Origin: Atrina japonica
Taxonomy: Eukaryota > Mollusca > Bivalvia > Pterioida > Pinnidae
Length of the DNA: 64,000 nt
Assembly (NCBI GenBank): GCA_030159075.1
Contig: BROG01000112.1
Location: forward strand, 1,424,042 to 1,488,041
Direction of reading: 5' to 3'
Position 1 is the first letter of the stretch. Every line of letters starts with the position of its first letter. The notes below the pieces were generated by a model. It was not told the origin of the DNA. It did no database searches and saw only the letters and a program-made list of their open reading frames with translations. The translations under genes and the position numbers were made by a program. Of this stretch, positions 62,146-64,000 are shown in pieces.

Positions 62146-62989
62146 ATACAATAAGAAATCCGATATATACTTAGACATAAAATCTTTAACTCTTTTATTA
62201 AATCTTTAATATTTTATGAAAAATGTCTGAGAAACCCAGTTTCCCAACTGATTAATCCAACCTTACTATTTGTATATGCATATCACACTGGACCTAACCT
62301 TATCTTCTGAAAGTGTATAGAAATATAAGATTTTTATGCTTGTGTATAGATCTAATTTATTATTGTTATCGAGTATAAGTAGTAAACGTAAAAAAAATCG
62401 AAATATATATCACAGCCAATGCCCCTCTAAGTGAGGGTATTATATTATACATCCAGAGACCGAATATTTTTGGTCTGAAATGCGAGGTGGTCTCCTAAGA
62501 GTGGTGATGAACTATTTTTTAAAAAAGTAGGGACATCTTTTTAAGAACTGAAAACATTTGCATATATACAGTAGGTGTAGCCTAATAAATCGTAACACAA
62601 AAAATGAAGATCTGCCTACCTGAATTGTGTCCTACGTTCAGCGGAGTACTGAAAATGTCTACACTGATAAGTTGTTTTATATCATCTTAATAAGTAAATA
62701 ACACGTGACTAAGTGCTGAAACCAATCCTATCAACAAAAAGTCGTTTCTCTTCAATCAAGTCAAGAAATGAAATGCAGAAAGTGTCACGTGAATAAATTA
62801 TCAAATGAGTTTCCTCTGGAGACTGTAAACGAAAAATGTATACACCCTCCATTTATCTGATTTGCTGTAAGTATTAGATGATAGGTATATAATATCCATT
62901 TTGTTTGAATTCGAAAATAACCCTTACTAATAAATATATGATGTTAACGTTGCGTATATAAATCTTTCTTGCAGTTTTGTGTCCCTTGG

Positions 62990-63081
62990 TTTGTGTGTGT
63001 ATGTGTGTGTGTATGCGTGTGTCTGTCTGTATGTATATGTGTGTGTATATGTGTGTTTGTGTGCGGGTATATGTGTGTACT

Positions 63082-63144
<63 letters not shown>
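62990..63144. repeat. (GT)n compound microsatellite
   Basis: GT units with TATG and CTGT variants, then about 70 bases of pure GT. Open frames over it on both strands are artefacts. Confidence 0.97.
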
Positions 63145-63146
<2 letters not shown>

Positions 63147-63295
63147 AACCTTTTAAAAGCTGAAGTTTTTCGAAAACTTCTTTTTTCCATGTTGTTTCCC
63201 ATTTTTTCTGTAAATTTGACGAAATTGTATGAAAATTAAAGTAGCATTTTAATGCGGAAGTCACACAATCCATACAGATACCAACAAAAGTCTAC

Positions 63296-63545
63296 TCATT
63301 TGCATATAAACTAGACAGATAAAAAAGATCACAGGCTAACATTGGATAGCACGGGTAGGTACGGAGAGATTCAAGTGCGCTATATTATCGTTTAAATAGA
63401 TCTTTTATCATTAAATATACAATTCTCTTATGTCACATTTATACTGCTTTTAGATAAAGAAACTTTATGCACTTAATCCAATTATGACAAACTTATGAAG
63501 TGTAAACTAAAGAGAACATTGAGAATAAATCATGTGAATATTGAA
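63296..63545 (+). repeat. Dispersed repeat C, copy 2
   Basis: Matches 4888-5130 in the same orientation, with TTTGCATATAAACTAGACAG, GGCTAACATTGGATAGCACG and GAGATTCAAGTGCGCTATAT. It follows a long GT repeat, as copy 1 follows a short one. Confidence 0.8.
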
Positions 63546-63549
63546 TTGA

Positions 63550-64000
63550 CTTTTTTTTTCGATTGGTCATAATAGTATTCAACTTCAGAGAAATGCGGGC
63601 AGAATAACTTCCGGTTTAGCATTTTATCGGTCAGAGACAACTAAATAGTTTTCCATAAGCGACATTGTTAACTTTTGTCCGTATATCTCATCTTTTGAGC
63701 GAGTTTTGACCTATAAATTATACATGCCTCTGTTTGGCAACAACAATAAAAACATAGATTCGACCATCTTGTTTTTCTGTCACGTGTGCATATTTCAACC
63801 TACAAAAGTTTCAACTTCCAGCAGTGAATGGCCAGTGAAATAATTCAAGTACTTTTCATGAAACTGTCTCTTATTAATTAAAAAACCTGCAAATATAACT
63901 CTTATTCAGCATTTTAATTCTTCATAAATTATTTTGTCGTGATAAGATATAACAAATTACATGTATTTTCAATGATGACGTCTGTACCAATTGTGGCGAG
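63550..64000. other. Window end, no gene seen
   Basis: AT-rich; no open frame or repeat match recognised. Confidence 0.5.

Larger units (their letters stand above)
59205..62985. other. AT-rich repeat-bearing sequence, no gene seen
   Basis: Apart from the CA run and reversed repeats A and B, it has only short open frames. Phrases like AAGGTCAAGGTCAC near 60620 look like old dispersed repeats. Confidence 0.5.

Noticed and set aside
62927..63239. His-Thr and Val-Cys repeat open frames
   Set aside because: They are translations of a GT microsatellite.

Overview
The window looks like nuclear DNA of a bivalve mollusc. It is AT-rich and gene-poor, with spliced genes, many microsatellites and minisatellites, and several families of dispersed repeats: tRNA-headed SINEs that share a conserved 3' part, degraded LINEs and a Penelope-like retroelement. 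The bivalve assignment rests on the repeat types and on an RNF213-like gene, a family I recall as expanded in molluscs; I could not test it by search.

Only one protein-coding gene is well supported. It lies on the minus strand and encodes a giant RNF213 (mysterin)-like AAA+ protein. I rebuilt it from splice sites and codon phase. The terminal exon is 15903-15995. One giant exon, 16178-28043, carries two AAA+ modules, a cysteine cluster where RNF213 has its RZ finger, and the RNF213 C-terminal region. A large N-terminal exon lies at 34549-36167. A possible 34-base microexon lies at 48605-48638, followed by exon 48887-49178. Farther upstream are up to four tandemly duplicated small exons (50927-51004, 53746-53820, 55646-55720, 57451-57525). 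Starting at the ATG in the exon nearest the body, the model has 4,649 codons before the stop. All junctions agree in phase. No RING finger is visible, and the expected RZ histidine is not where it should be, so this may be a catalytically altered paralogue.

Layout: 1-11000 is repeat-rich flank with SINEs at 1.0-3.0 kb and 5.6-7.7 kb, a Penelope-like remnant near 4 kb, and micro- and minisatellites. A 35-bp minisatellite at 12.03-13.3 kb lies beyond the gene's 3' end. The gene occupies about 15.9-51 kb, or to 57.5 kb if all duplicated exons are used. Its 6.5-kb intron (28044-34548) holds a decayed plus-strand LINE. The 12.4-kb intron (36168-48604) holds a 1.5-kb, 28-bp-unit minisatellite and a minus-strand LINE split by another repeat. 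The 5' part (50.6-57.8 kb) is a tandem array of about 1.85-kb units, each carrying one copy of the small exon. The remaining 57.8-64 kb is repeat-rich with no recognised gene.

Everything here is read by eye. Exon edges, family assignments and repeat boundaries are inferences from sequence patterns and recalled family features, not from searches or expression data.
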